Source: Gammaproteobacteria bacterium
GTDB taxonomy: Bacteria; Pseudomonadota; Gammaproteobacteria; Pseudomonadales; Pseudohongiellaceae
Assembly: GCA_024639905.1 (NCBI GenBank)
Contig: JAHEGE010000006.1
Span: 62,001-126,000, forward strand
Length of the DNA: 64,000 bases
Direction: 5' to 3'
Both the position numbers and the translations under genes were made by a program. Numbering within the stretch: position 1 is the first letter of the stretch; the number at the start of each line of letters is the position of its first letter. Shown here one piece after another: positions 52,077 through 61,280 of the stretch. Under the pieces are notes generated by a model. The model was not told the DNA's origin. It searched no databases and was given only the letters and a program-made list of their open reading frames with translations.

Positions 52077-53066
52077 TTACTCTTTTTCAGGGGTTCGATG
52101 CAAGGCGCCAGTGACTCGTGCGCGCAGGACAACCTCACCACGCGCAGCAAGGGCTTCATGTTGTGCCTGCAATCTGTCTCGGCTATGTCGCCATTGTCTA
52201 GGTTTAATGAGGCGTGTGTAGAGCGCAGCGATGACGGAGCTCAGCGAGAGTCCGGCGAGTAACAGGAGAACAGGAAGGGTTAGCGTCAGAGGCGTAAGGC
52301 CGTGTGCCGCGATCCCTATTGTCGCGATCGCCGCAAGCAGTGTACTGGCAGTGGTGCCAAAAACTAGCAGACGCGCCCTTGTCACCAGTAAGATCATCGG
52401 CCGTGCAAGACCGCCGACAAGAGTGGCGATACAAAGCGCGAATAGCGGCGAATACACTGCGCACAGCAGCGTGTAGCTCAAACCTCCTACGGCTCCCAGA
52501 AGCCACGTGCCACGTGGATGCGCAGGCGTAGTTTGCAGCGTGGCGAAAAGATGAGGCATTAATGCTAGAGCGACGCCGTGCAGTATCACTGCATTGGGCT
52601 CGGGGCTTTTTGTGAGTAATTGGTACGCTAAACTTGTGAAAAGGAATCCGAGGGTAGCCCGCCAGCGCAGGAGTCCGCGCCAATGTAGCCATGCGGCGGT
52701 GACACCGAGCGCGCCGATAGCGAGGGCTTCGTAAATGAGTCCTGGCGACGTGGTCGATCCAAGCGTGGCAAGAGCCGGGGCATCAAGACGATGTTGCTTA
52801 AACAGAACAAGGAGTAGCCCACCTAACAAGGCGTGGAGACTCAGTGAACCGGCGCCGAGACCTATGAGTCTCGGGAAAAAATGAAGCGCTATAGAAACGC
52901 AGATAGCGCCGTTTATAAGAAGCGCAGCAGAGCCAAGAGTAGGGCTGGTAATGCCGTTCAGGCGCGCGACATCCGCGATACATAACCCTATGAGTAAACA
53001 CGCCATGGCTTGCAGATTGAAAAGCGTGGTGTCGGATCCGCTGTGTAATCGGTTCATGGGGCTCAT
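52077..53066 (-). CDS. RnfD-like membrane protein, flavinylation motif not found
   Basis: A 329-residue protein with about nine or ten transmembrane helices. The second half parallels RnfD/RsxD: GLIYEALAIGALGVTAAWLHWRGLLRWRATLGFL, then GVALALMPHLFATLQ, RGTWLLGAVGGLSYTL and SPLFALCIATLVGGLARPMI. In RnfD a threonine in an (S/T)GAT motif carries covalent FMN shortly before this block. Here the corresponding stretch reads DAPALATLGSTTSPG and no GAT motif occurs anywhere. ATG overlaps the upstream stop (ATGA). It has a basic cytoplasmic C-terminal tail of about 45 residues. Confidence 0.72.
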   Translation of the reverse strand: MSPMNRLHSGSDTTLFNLQAMACLLIGLCIADVARLNGITSPTLGSAALLINGAICVSIALHFFPRLIGLGAGSLSLHALLGGLLLVLFKQHRLDAPALATLGSTTSPGLIYEALAIGALGVTAAWLHWRGLLRWRATLGFLFTSLAYQLLTKSPEPNAVILHGVALALMPHLFATLQTTPAHPRGTWLLGAVGGLSYTLLCAVYSPLFALCIATLVGGLARPMILLVTRARLLVFGTTASTLLAAIATIGIAAHGLTPLTLTLPVLLLLAGLSLSSVIAALYTRLIKPRQWRHSRDRLQAQHEALAARGEVVLRARVTGALHRTPEKE

Positions 53067-53620
53067 TTTGACTGCGTGTCCTCGCGCGCGAGCTGCGCAG
53101 ATTTTGCTGCACGTTTCGCCTTCACGCGTGCGACCGCCGCGGCTATGTCTGCCTGAGCCTTATCCCTCGTGGCTGGCAGTGCGGGCGAGACAGGTGTAGA
53201 ACTCGCCGCTTGCGGCACCAACGCCCCCTGTGGTTTTTGTATCGCCGGTTTGATCGCTCGCTTATTACGTTGTTTCGCCTCCACGCGGCGTTGGCGTTTT
53301 TCGAAGCGCGTCTTCCAGTGTGCGCTAGCGGCACGCTCTCTCGTCTCAGCGTTCGCCAAGGCTTTGCCGTGTTCTAGCAAGTCGGCGAGGGGTAAATGAC
53401 TGGGGCAGGCCGCTGTGCACTTGCCGCAATCCGTGCAGTGCATGAGCCCTTTTTCGTTAAGGTCGTCCAGTCGCTCTGCGTGTGTGGTGCCGGTTGTGCT
53501 CGGCGTGCGGCATAGTGCGATAAGCGCAATGAGTGTGCTTGTCGCGAGCCCTTCAGGGCAGGCGTCATCGCATAGCTGGCAGCTGGTGCACGGCATTGGC
53601 TTCTGGGTCGAGAGGTTCAC
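53063..53620 (-). CDS. RnfC-like ferredoxin domain protein lacking the NADH/FMN part
   Basis: A 185-residue protein corresponding only to the C-terminal section of RnfC/RsxC. Two 4Fe-4S sites are visible: Cys11, 14, 17, 21 ([12 protein letters not shown]) and Cys62, 65, 68, 72 ([12 protein letters not shown]). They are followed by [15 protein letters not shown], a basic coiled-coil ([16 protein letters not shown]) and the Ala/Lys tail [19 protein letters not shown] typical of RnfC. The roughly 370-residue NuoF-like/SLBB portion is absent. Start is GTG 53620, overlapping the RnfB stop (GTGA). Confidence 0.78.
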   Translation of the reverse strand: MNLSTQKPMPCTSCQLCDDACPEGLATSTLIALIALCRTPSTTGTTHAERLDDLNEKGLMHCTDCGKCTAACPSHLPLADLLEHGKALANAETRERAASAHWKTRFEKRQRRVEAKQRNKRAIKPAIQKPQGALVPQAASSTPVSPALPATRDKAQADIAAAVARVKAKRAAKSAQLAREDTQSK

Positions 53621-54084
53621 GGCCTGCCTCCCGCCTGTCGCAATCGATTAGTGTCCGCGTCTTCACGTGGTATGAGGTCTATACAATCAACCGGGCAAGG
53701 CTCTACGCACAGATCGCAACCGTTGCACTCGCTTTCAATAACGCTGTGCATCCGTTTCGCTGCGCCGTAGATCGCGTCTGTCGGGCAGGCCTGAAGACAT
53801 TTGGTGCAACCGATACATTCGTCTTCGCGAATCCGTGCCACCGAAGACAGGAGAGGGCGCATGTGAGCGGGATCGAGCGGCTTGGGTGTGTCGTTTACCA
53901 AGCGTGCGAGCCGTCGTGCGGTTATCTCGCCGCCAGGCGGGCAGAGATTCGTTGCCGCGCCATTAAGGATTGCTTCGGCATAGGGTCTGCAGCCGAGGTG
54001 GCCACACTGGCCGCACTGGGTTTGTGGCAGGATGTCATTGATGGCTTCAATTAGCGTGTCAGATGCGGCGACGGAGAAAAACAT
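53617..54084 (-). CDS. rnfB: RnfB-like iron-sulfur protein without membrane anchor
   Basis: Strong resemblance to RnfB/RsxB: the 4Fe-4S domain [19 protein letters not shown] (Cys24, 27, 32, 48) then two ferredoxin clusters (Cys90, 93, 96, 100 and Cys120, 123, 126, 130; [15 protein letters not shown]). RnfB normally begins with a transmembrane helix of about 25 residues; here the protein starts [20 protein letters not shown] and should be soluble. Start is 3 nt after the RnfA-like stop. Confidence 0.85.
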   Translation of the reverse strand: MFFSVAASDTLIEAINDILPQTQCGQCGHLGCRPYAEAILNGAATNLCPPGGEITARRLARLVNDTPKPLDPAHMRPLLSSVARIREDECIGCTKCLQACPTDAIYGAAKRMHSVIESECNGCDLCVEPCPVDCIDLIPREDADTNRLRQAGGRP

Positions 54085-54087
54085 GGC

Positions 54088-54684
54088 TTAGAGGATCCCC
54101 GCGAACGCAGAGAAGCAGAGTGTCATGACTGCAAGATACAGAAAGGCGCGCGAGAGGTCGTAATCGTGGCTGCTGCCTTCGGGCAATGCCGCAGCCGCTG
54201 AGCTAAGCCGAGCGCTCTCGCGCAGAGCTGAGAGGAGCACGCTCGTGCCGATAAATCCGATGCCGGCAGCTAGTGCCAACAAAGCAACGAAACTGGAATG
54301 TGCTGTGTAGGCTGTCGCGGAGCCAAACTCGGTGATCAGTACGGCGCCAGCTGTCGCCGTAAAAAAACTGCCCCAGCGTTCGTTTCTCAATTGCCGCGTG
54401 AGCAGTTTTTGGCGGGAGAGGAGGGCGCTTACTAAGAGAACAGAGGCGCCTGCTGAGAGACCCGCGATAGCCCATTGGGTAGCCCAGTAAGAAGCCCAGT
54501 GAGTTGCGCTGATAGCAGTCGCAGGTATCGACGACGGCGCCCGGGTGCCGAATAGAACGGCGCAGGTGGTTATCGCTGTACTAGCTGCGTAGTAGCTGCT
54601 TAAGCGCAAGGCGAGGCGAGGCGAGGCGCTGACGCGCAGCGTCGCCCAAACAAGGACGCTGCCAAGGCAGGCGAAAATGATCAC
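54088..54684 (-). CDS. Divergent RnfA-like six-helix membrane protein
   Basis: A 198-residue protein with about six transmembrane helices, the size of RnfA (about 193). The C-terminus, GIGFIGTSVLLSALRESARLSSAAAALP...LSRAFLYLAVMTLCFSAFAGIL, lines up with the RnfA end (GF, RER, then a final helix with LAF/FAG). The internal half-helix cysteines that hold the membrane 2Fe-2S cluster in RnfA/RnfE are not visible (only one Cys near residue 5, one at about 41 and one near 191). Start is GTG 54684 overlapping the protease stop. Confidence 0.6.
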   Translation of the reverse strand: MIIFACLGSVLVWATLRVSASPRLALRLSSYYAASTAITTCAVLFGTRAPSSIPATAISATHWASYWATQWAIAGLSAGASVLLVSALLSRQKLLTRQLRNERWGSFFTATAGAVLITEFGSATAYTAHSSFVALLALAAGIGFIGTSVLLSALRESARLSSAAAALPEGSSHDYDLSRAFLYLAVMTLCFSAFAGIL

Positions 54685-56240
54685 GGTGCGGCTGCTGCGT
54701 CTGCCTGTGCGGTTGAGCTTGCACTGGGCACTTGATAGCGGGCAAGGATAGAGGCCTCGCTGGCGAGCGCGTCGGCATGATTAATCACCATTTGATAGCC
54801 ATTCTTATTCTCGAAGACGACGTTGTCTTCCTCGTTATTCGCGAGTCGCTTAGAGAAATCAGCGAAGTCGCGAATCGGGTGACCATTCACCGTGTCGACT
54901 ATCCAGTTGCGCCAATCGTGATAACCGAGATTGACGTCGGCGGCGAGCACCTGCAAAGCCACGACCAGTTGGCTGCGTTCTGGTGAGCTCCATTCGCTGC
55001 GCGCCTGTAATAGACTCACCGGCGCTGACCGACTCCAGTCGTTGCCCCAGCGCTTGATCAAATTCATATTCAGCGGAACGAACAGAACGCCTCCATAAAT
55101 TACGTACTCGGGAGTCTGATCGAAGCGCTCGCCGGTGACTAGACTGTAGCTGTCCAGAGATTGTCGTGCCTCGAGTTCTGCCGTGACTGTCTTTCCTGCG
55201 CGAACCAGGGAGAGCGCTACGGGCTCGCCAGCATGGTGCAGGTCGATCGCGTGTTTATAGTCGGTTTGGAGATCATCCGAGAGCTTGATGCTGCCATCCT
55301 CGGCGATGTCATAGTCATCGATGCGCACGATGACATCGTCTTCGAAGATCTGGCCATGGGCCGGAGAGTCATCAAAGACTTTGATAACCAAGACGCCGTC
55401 TTGATCGTCACTTAATCCGTAAGCTTTCTTGGCCGCTGGGCTGTCGAGTGTCTGAGTCCGAAAGCCCAAATCGGGGAAGCCGTCATTGCGTCCGTCTTCA
55501 GCATCGGTAAGCACATGGCGCACGATGCTCGGGGGCACGAAGTAGCCGAGGTTTTCGGAGCGACCACCGCTATTCGCTTGCATAACAACGCCGATGATCT
55601 CGCGGTCGACAATGACCGGGCCGCCGCTATTACCAGGATTAATCGCCGCGTCTATCTGGCCAGCTAAGAGATAGGCGCCGGCATGAGCGTAGACCTGTTG
55701 CTCGACGCGCGATAGGACGCCCTTGGTAATACTTAATGACTTGCCACCCATGGGGTAGCCATAAACAGACACTTCTTTTTGTGGCTCGGGGAGTTCGCCG
55801 AGCGCGAGGGGCTCTAGGTCGTCAAAGAACCCGAGGTCATCGACAGTGATGAGGGCGAGGTCTGCTTCGTGTGAGACGAAAACAACTCGCGCGAGGTAGC
55901 GCTTCGGGTCGTTATGCTTCTGGGCTTGAATGTAGCTGGCGTTGGCGATGACATGCGCATTGGTGAGAATACGCTTGCCCGCGATGACTGAACCCGAGCC
56001 GCTAGATTGGCGCGGTGTAAGGAGTCGCCATGGGGTGAAATAGTCCGGTTCCGCTTGCGTCGTGTAGATCTTTATTACGGAGTCTTGTATCGCTTCCAGC
56101 TCACTCTTTACTTCATTTTCTTGCGCGTGTGCTGGGCCCGCCGCGAAGAGCGTAAATGTCGCGATGATCGCGGCTAATAACACGCTTAAAGCCCATTGGT
56201 CAGAGTGCAGGCTGATGCGCGGATGGGTGTCGCTTTGCAT
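54681..56240 (-). CDS. Exported Deg/HtrA-like serine protease with PDZ-type region
   Basis: A 519-residue protein with a signal peptide cleaved near AHAQEN (residue 40). The trypsin-type triad is complete: His96 (TNAHVI), Asp127 (HEADLALI) and Ser205 (NPGNSGGP). A PDZ-like domain follows (about 250-340: FDDSPAHGQIFEDDVIVRIDDY) and a longer C-terminal region without homology I recognise. It acts in the periplasm. Its stop overlaps the start of the RnfA-like gene by 4 nt, so it is coupled to the Rnf remnant, an unexpected partner. It lies 75 bp downstream of metG. Confidence 0.88.
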   Translation of the reverse strand: MQSDTHPRISLHSDQWALSVLLAAIIATFTLFAAGPAHAQENEVKSELEAIQDSVIKIYTTQAEPDYFTPWRLLTPRQSSGSGSVIAGKRILTNAHVIANASYIQAQKHNDPKRYLARVVFVSHEADLALITVDDLGFFDDLEPLALGELPEPQKEVSVYGYPMGGKSLSITKGVLSRVEQQVYAHAGAYLLAGQIDAAINPGNSGGPVIVDREIIGVVMQANSGGRSENLGYFVPPSIVRHVLTDAEDGRNDGFPDLGFRTQTLDSPAAKKAYGLSDDQDGVLVIKVFDDSPAHGQIFEDDVIVRIDDYDIAEDGSIKLSDDLQTDYKHAIDLHHAGEPVALSLVRAGKTVTAELEARQSLDSYSLVTGERFDQTPEYVIYGGVLFVPLNMNLIKRWGNDWSRSAPVSLLQARSEWSSPERSQLVVALQVLAADVNLGYHDWRNWIVDTVNGHPIRDFADFSKRLANNEEDNVVFENKNGYQMVINHADALASEASILARYQVPSASSTAQADAAAAP

Positions 56241-56314
56241 AGGCGTTCCGTAAAGTGCTTCTTTTGCTATCTTAGGGGGTCTTAGTTGTTAACCAATTGG
56301 CCTCGTTAGGCTGC

Positions 56315-58384
56315 TTAAGTCACCCGCATGCCAGGCTGAGCGCCGTCATGAGGCTCAAGAAGCCATAGCTCGTCTTTGCCAGGTCCGGCGGCCAATACCA
56401 TGCCTTCGGACATGCCGAATTTCATTTTGCGCGGTGCGAGGTTGGCGACCACGACGGTGAGTTTACCGGTGAGCTGCTCGGGCGAATAGGCTGACTTAAT
56501 GCCAGAGAATACGCTACGAGTGACTTCATTGCCGGACGCGTCGTGTCCGATATCAAGGGTAAGCTTGAGCAGCTTATCGGCGCCTTCGACGTGTTCTGCC
56601 AATGCGATACGGGCAATGCGTAAATCAATTTTAGCGAAATCATCGAACTGAATTTCGGGGGCGAAAGGCGAATCCTCTGCCGTGTCCTCCTCAGCCGTTA
56701 TCGCTTCAGCCGTAACCGACTCCTGTGGCGCTGCCGCCGCATACGCGGCTTTCGTTGCGTCGATCATCGCCTCTATTTTTTTAGCTTCCACGCGAGTCAT
56801 GAGCGGTTCGAATTTTCCGATCGTGTGTCCCAGTAGCGCAGTCTGTGAATCGGCCCAGCTTAGCGGAGCAACAGCGAGGAAGCGTTCGGCGTTCGCCGCC
56901 ATAACGGGCAAAACAGGCTTTAGGTAGCACAGCAGTATGCGGAACGCGTTAATGCCGGTGCTGCAGATTCGCTGCAGATTTTCTGAACCCGGTTCGGCTT
57001 TGGCGACGACCCACGGCTGACGGTCATTTATGTATTGGTTAGCCGCATCGGCTAGAGTCATGATTAGGCGTATGGCCTTCGAGTATTCACGTTTTTCGAA
57101 ATGTGTCGCAATCTCTTCGCTTGCGGCCTGAAGGTTTTCGATCAAGGCTACATCGTCGAGAGTGTCTGCCAGTTTGCCAGCGTAGCCTTTGCTGATGAAT
57201 CCCGCGCAGCGGCTGGCGATATTCACGACCTTGCCCACTAGGTCTGAGTTTACCCGAGCGGCGAAGTCTTCGAGATTTAGGTCAAGGTCGTCGACTCCGC
57301 TGGAGAGCTTCGCAGCGAGATAGTAGCGCAGGTATTCAGGGTCCAAATGCTCGAGGTAGGTGCGTGCGTTAATAAACGTGCCACGCGACTTCGACATTTT
57401 CGTGCCGTCGACCGTCAGAAAGCCGTGCACATATACGGCGCTGGGTGTGCGGTAGTTAGCACTGGTAAGCATCGCAGGCCAAAACAGGGTGTGAAAATTG
57501 ACGATGTCTTTGCCGATGAAATGGTACAGCTCGGCGTTTGAGTCTTTGCTCCAGTAATCGTCGAAGTTGTAATCGCTGCGTGTGCACAAGTTCTCGAAGC
57601 TTGCCATGTAGCCGATCGGGGCATCGAGCCAGACGTAGAAGAACTTGCCCGGTGCGCCGGGTATTTCAAAGCCGAAATAGGGCGCGTCGCGGCTGATATC
57701 CCACTGCTGCAGCTCATCATCCAACCACTCTGCTAGCTTGTTCGCGACGGCATCTTGAAGCGTGCCACTGCGCGTCCATTGCCTAAGCATGTCCTTGAAT
57801 TGCGGTAGATCGAAGAAGAAATGCTCGGAGTCTTTCTCGATTGGTGTGGCGCCAGAGATGGTCGACGTCGGATCGATGAGCTCGGACGGGCTGTAGGTAG
57901 AACCGCAGGCCTCGCAGTTGTCTCCGTACTGCTCGGGGGCCTTGCACTTGGGGCAGCTGCCTTTAACGTAACGATCGGCAAGGAAAAGCTGTTTTTCGGG
58001 ATCGAATAGCTGAGTGATAGAGCGCCGCGCGATGTGTCCGTTGGCATCGAGCGCCTGATAAATTGATTCCGAACGCGCCTGATTCTCCGGAGAGTGTGTC
58101 GAATGGAAGTTGTCGAAGCCGACAGAGAAGCCTGCATAGTCCGCCTGGTGAGCCGCGTTCACCTTGTCGATGAGCTGCTGGGGCGTGATGCCTTGGCTCT
58201 CGGCGCTGAGCATAATGGCGGTGCCGTGGGCGTCGTCTGCGCAGACGTATACGCAGTCATGGCCGCGCATCTTCTGCAGGCGAACCCAGATGTCTGTCTG
58301 TACAGCCTCGAGCATATGTCCGAGGTGAATGTCGCCGTTGGCATAGGGGAGGGCGCTAGTGACGAGAATCTTGCGTGGGTTCAC
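56315..58384 (-). CDS. metG: Methionyl-tRNA synthetase
   Basis: Charges tRNA-Met. The HIGH motif is [12 protein letters not shown] (near residue 15), KMSKSRGTF is the KMSKS loop, and zinc cysteines are in [17 protein letters not shown]. The C-terminal tRNA-binding domain ([11 protein letters not shown]) is fused, giving 689 residues as in E. coli-type dimers. It is the first gene of the metG-protease-rnf-nth run. Confidence 0.96.
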   Translation of the reverse strand: MNPRKILVTSALPYANGDIHLGHMLEAVQTDIWVRLQKMRGHDCVYVCADDAHGTAIMLSAESQGITPQQLIDKVNAAHQADYAGFSVGFDNFHSTHSPENQARSESIYQALDANGHIARRSITQLFDPEKQLFLADRYVKGSCPKCKAPEQYGDNCEACGSTYSPSELIDPTSTISGATPIEKDSEHFFFDLPQFKDMLRQWTRSGTLQDAVANKLAEWLDDELQQWDISRDAPYFGFEIPGAPGKFFYVWLDAPIGYMASFENLCTRSDYNFDDYWSKDSNAELYHFIGKDIVNFHTLFWPAMLTSANYRTPSAVYVHGFLTVDGTKMSKSRGTFINARTYLEHLDPEYLRYYLAAKLSSGVDDLDLNLEDFAARVNSDLVGKVVNIASRCAGFISKGYAGKLADTLDDVALIENLQAASEEIATHFEKREYSKAIRLIMTLADAANQYINDRQPWVVAKAEPGSENLQRICSTGINAFRILLCYLKPVLPVMAANAERFLAVAPLSWADSQTALLGHTIGKFEPLMTRVEAKKIEAMIDATKAAYAAAAPQESVTAEAITAEEDTAEDSPFAPEIQFDDFAKIDLRIARIALAEHVEGADKLLKLTLDIGHDASGNEVTRSVFSGIKSAYSPEQLTGKLTVVVANLAPRKMKFGMSEGMVLAAGPGKDELWLLEPHDGAQPGMRVT

Positions 58385-58436
58385 CGGAATATCCTTGTTG
58401 GCTTGGTAATTCTTGCTGTTACGTTAAAGGGGCGCG

Positions 58437-58601
58437 CTAGACTTCGACCATATCGAAATCTTCCTTGCCCACGCCGCACTCGGGGCACATCCAGTCTTCA
58501 GGGATATCATCCCAGCTGGTTCCCGGCGCAATACCATCGTCTGGTAGGCCGAGCGCCTCTTCATAGACGAAACTACATACTAAACACTGCCACTTTCGCA
58601 T
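58437..58601 (-). CDS. Rubredoxin
   Basis: A 54-residue one-iron electron carrier with Cys6, Cys9 (CLVC) and Cys39, Cys42 (CPEC), and the standard [27 protein letters not shown] core. It usually donates electrons to alkane hydroxylases or oxygen-stress enzymes; no such partner is nearby. ATG 58601 has AGGAT upstream; a longer frame to 58658 is not supported. Divergent from dcd. Confidence 0.93.
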   Translation of the reverse strand: MRKWQCLVCSFVYEEALGLPDDGIAPGTSWDDIPEDWMCPECGVGKEDFDMVEV

Positions 58602-58748
58602 CGATCTTATCCTGAATTTGCTAACAACACTTTGGCCGGCAAGGATACGCGAAATCACTGAGTATTTCAGCTATGCTTGCGGGATGCCGATAGCACTGCA
58701 GCGAGGGCCAAACACACAGTTTTAGAGAGATGAGAGTAAGGTTGATAC

Positions 58749-59318
58749 ATGAGCATTAAATCAGATCGATGGATCCGCGAGATGGCGAGCACACAGGGCA
58801 TGATCGAGCCATTTGAGCCCGGCCAGGTGCGCTACGTTGGCGAAGAGAAGGTTATCTCCTATGGCACCTCTAGTTATGGTTACGACGTACGTTGTGCCAC
58901 CGAGTTTAAGATTTTCACCAACGTACACACGACAAGTGTCGTGGACCCAAAGAATTTCGACGAGTCTAGCTTTGTCTCTATAGACGAGCCTTATTGCATC
59001 ATTCCTCCTAATTCGTTTGCATTAGCGCGCACCGTCGAATATTTCCGCATTCCGAAAGACGTGCTCACGATCTGCTTGGGCAAATCGACTTATGCCCGCT
59101 GCGGCATCATCGTCAATGTCACGCCGCTCGAACCGGAGTGGGAAGGGCATGTCACGCTGGAATTTTCAAATACGACGACGCTGCCGGCCAAAATTTATGC
59201 GAATGAAGGGGTCGCGCAAATGCTGTTTTACCAATCGGACGAGCAGTGTGAAATGACTTACAAACAGCGCGGCGGTAAGTATATGGGCCAGACTGGGGTA
59301 ACTCCCCCACGAGCGTAA
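58749..59318 (+). CDS. dcd: dCTP deaminase
   Basis: Converts dCTP to dUTP for thymidylate synthesis. The 189-residue trimeric enzyme shows [41 protein letters not shown] and [12 protein letters not shown], the pattern of the Pseudomonas-type enzyme. It functions in the same nucleotide supply as nrdAB. A 500-bp gap follows. Confidence 0.95.
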   Translation: MSIKSDRWIREMASTQGMIEPFEPGQVRYVGEEKVISYGTSSYGYDVRCATEFKIFTNVHTTSVVDPKNFDESSFVSIDEPYCIIPPNSFALARTVEYFRIPKDVLTICLGKSTYARCGIIVNVTPLEPEWEGHVTLEFSNTTTLPAKIYANEGVAQMLFYQSDEQCEMTYKQRGGKYMGQTGVTPPRA

Positions 59319-59824
59319 GACGTCGTGGCGGGTTATTGACGCGTCCGCGCCAACGTTCTGACGCGGCGCGGCGACAGCAAGCGGTTTTTTGACGCGTGGT
59401 CTGTGTCAGACGAGGGTGCTCGGCGCCGGAGCAATGACTAGAAAATGTTTTTCTATTTCCATTCAGTCTAGAGATGATGGATGCAGTGTGTCGATGAAGA
59501 GAAAGTGGAATATTTAGAAACTACTTTAACTTCGCTCTCAATCTTTGTGTTCTAAATCGCGATAAGCAGCTCAATTCTCTCCTAGAAATGTGGCGCTTAA
59601 CTCGCTGCTATCAACTCGAATTCCCGCCCAGCAACAGCGCGCGCGCTTCTCGATATCTCACCACGTTTTTTGTGGGACTGGCCTTAGAGATGTTGGCACA
59701 CGTCTTGCTACATCTTGTGGCATAGACTGATGAGCCTGCTAAATTCTCCAGCACCCATTAAGTCGCCAGAGTCGCCCAGAAGTTTAGGGCTATAAAAAAA
59801 ACTAAGCGTAGGGATGGACGGGTG
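59319..59824. other. 506-bp region between dcd and fliA
   Basis: No gene is seen. A GC-rich inverted repeat CCGCGCC (59345-59351) / GGCGCGG (59365-59371) is followed 13 nt later by TTTTTT and may terminate dcd transcription. A sigma-54-type promoter lies at 59694-59709. The centre is AT-richer and without open frames of note. Confidence 0.6.
59694..59709 (+). promoter_or_regulatory. Sigma-54 (RpoN) promoter upstream of fliA
   Basis: TGGCAC, five bases, TTGCT matches the -24/-12 consensus (TGGCAC-N5-TTGCw) with invariant GG and GC correctly spaced. It points towards fliA and would start transcription near 59720, about 100 bp before the ATG. An enhancer-binding regulator such as FleQ would be needed. 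Confidence 0.72.
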
Positions 59825-60574
59825 ATGACCGAGGGCACAGAGGCCAAAGTATTCGAGGACGTGCTGCCAAATGGCGAGGCAAGCGATGCGAATATGAGCA
59901 TGGTGGTAGAGAAGTACGCGCCTCTCGTTAAACGTATCGCGCATCACCTACTGCTCAGGATGCCTGCGAGTGTTCAGGTCGATGACCTCGTGCAGTCCGG
60001 TATGATCGGCCTTTTGGAAGCCGCAAAAAAATACGACGTCTCAAAGGGAGCAAGTTTTGAGACGTACGCGGGCATCCGTATTCGTGGGTCTATGCTCGAT
60101 GAAGTGCGCAAGGGTGATTGGGCGCCGCGATCCGTGCACCGGAAGTCGAGGAAGGTCGCTGAGGCTATCAAGTCAATCGAAGCGCGGACCGGCCAAGACG
60201 CGAAAGACAAAGATATTGCCGCAGAGATGGAAATCGACCTCAACGCCTATTATGCGATTTTGCAGGACGCGAGCGGCAGTCGCCTGTTCAGCTTTGACGA
60301 CATTATGGAAGGGGATGATTCTGCGATCGAGCTTGCAGCCGGAGAGTTACCAGGTCCCTGCGATGGCTTGCAGCGCTCAACCTTCAAAGAACATCTAGCG
60401 CGAGCGATTGATAACTTGCCACCTCGGGAGAAATTAGTGCTCGCGCTCTACTACGATGAAGAGCTCAATCTTAAGGAAATCGGGGAAGTGATTGGGGTGA
60501 GTGAGTCGCGCGTTAGTCAAATTCATAGTCAAGCAGCCATGCGCTTGCGTTCGCGTCTCTCGGACTGGCGCTAA
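59825..60574 (+). CDS. fliA: Flagellar sigma factor FliA (sigma-28)
   Basis: A 249-residue sigma factor with region 2 (KYAPLVKRIAHHLLLRMPASVQVDDLVQSGMIGLLEA), region 3 and region 4 (IDNLPPREKLVLALYYDEELNLKEIGEVIGVSESRVSQIHSQA), matching FliA. It drives late flagellar genes. A GTG directly before the ATG (59822) could also start it. No flagellar, chemotaxis or anti-sigma (FlgM) gene is in the window; ccmA begins 10 bp after the stop. In Pseudomonas, a chemotaxis cluster separates these two genes. Confidence 0.92.
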   Translation: MTEGTEAKVFEDVLPNGEASDANMSMVVEKYAPLVKRIAHHLLLRMPASVQVDDLVQSGMIGLLEAAKKYDVSKGASFETYAGIRIRGSMLDEVRKGDWAPRSVHRKSRKVAEAIKSIEARTGQDAKDKDIAAEMEIDLNAYYAILQDASGSRLFSFDDIMEGDDSAIELAAGELPGPCDGLQRSTFKEHLARAIDNLPPREKLVLALYYDEELNLKEIGEVIGVSESRVSQIHSQAAMRLRSRLSDWR

Positions 60575-60584
60575 GCCGGTCTGG

Positions 60585-61268
60585 ATGAGTCGCGGTATGC
60601 CATCTAACCCAGAGCAACTGTCTCCCTCTGCAGGTGCGCTAATAACGCCATCTACCCAAGCCTTGCTAGCAGTTAGCGGGCTTAGCTGTGAGCGCGACGA
60701 GCGTCTCCTATTTTCAAACCTGTCCTTCCATGTGGAGCAGGGCTGCGCCCTACAAATCGCAGGCAGTAACGGCAGCGGCAAAACCACTCTGCTGCGCATC
60801 CTGTGCGGTTTACATGATGGTTACGAGGGGCGCATTGACTGGCGTGGCGAGGATCGGCGGGAGCAGGCTGAGGCGTTCGCGGCCGACCTGCTGTATTTCG
60901 GTCATCGGGTTGGCGTGAATAAGGTCCTCACGCCGTTAGAAAATTTGCGTTGGTCAGCAGGTCTGCAAAGCGTTGTGGACGAGCCAGCCTTATTCTCGGC
61001 GCTGGCTGCGGTTGGCTTGCGTGGCTTCGAAGAGTCGCCTTGTTATACCCTGAGTGCCGGGCAGCAGCAGCGCGTTTCGCTCGCACGCCTGCGTCTCAGC
61101 CCTGCCACGCTTTGGGTTTTAGACGAACCCTTTACGACCTTGGATGTTGATGCGGTCGCGCAGCTAGAGCGCACCCTAGCAGCCCACGTTGCAGGCGGAG
61201 GCGCTGTGATTGTGACAACGCACCACAGCCTAAGTTTGCCAAGCCTTGAGCGGCTTACCCTTGGGTAG
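60585..61268 (+). CDS. ccmA: Heme exporter ATP-binding protein CcmA
   Basis: ATPase of the CcmABCD complex that releases holo-CcmE for cytochrome c maturation. Walker A is GSNGSGKTT, the ABC signature LSAGQQQRVSLAR, Walker B LWVLDEPF. ATG 60585 or ATG 60597 can start it; either leaves an N-terminal leader of about 25-30 residues before the ABC fold begins at ALLAVSGLSC. First gene of ccmABCDEF. Confidence 0.94.
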   Translation: MSRGMPSNPEQLSPSAGALITPSTQALLAVSGLSCERDERLLFSNLSFHVEQGCALQIAGSNGSGKTTLLRILCGLHDGYEGRIDWRGEDRREQAEAFAADLLYFGHRVGVNKVLTPLENLRWSAGLQSVVDEPALFSALAAVGLRGFEESPCYTLSAGQQQRVSLARLRLSPATLWVLDEPFTTLDVDAVAQLERTLAAHVAGGGAVIVTTHHSLSLPSLERLTLG

Positions 61269-61280
61269 GGCGGAGACTGC

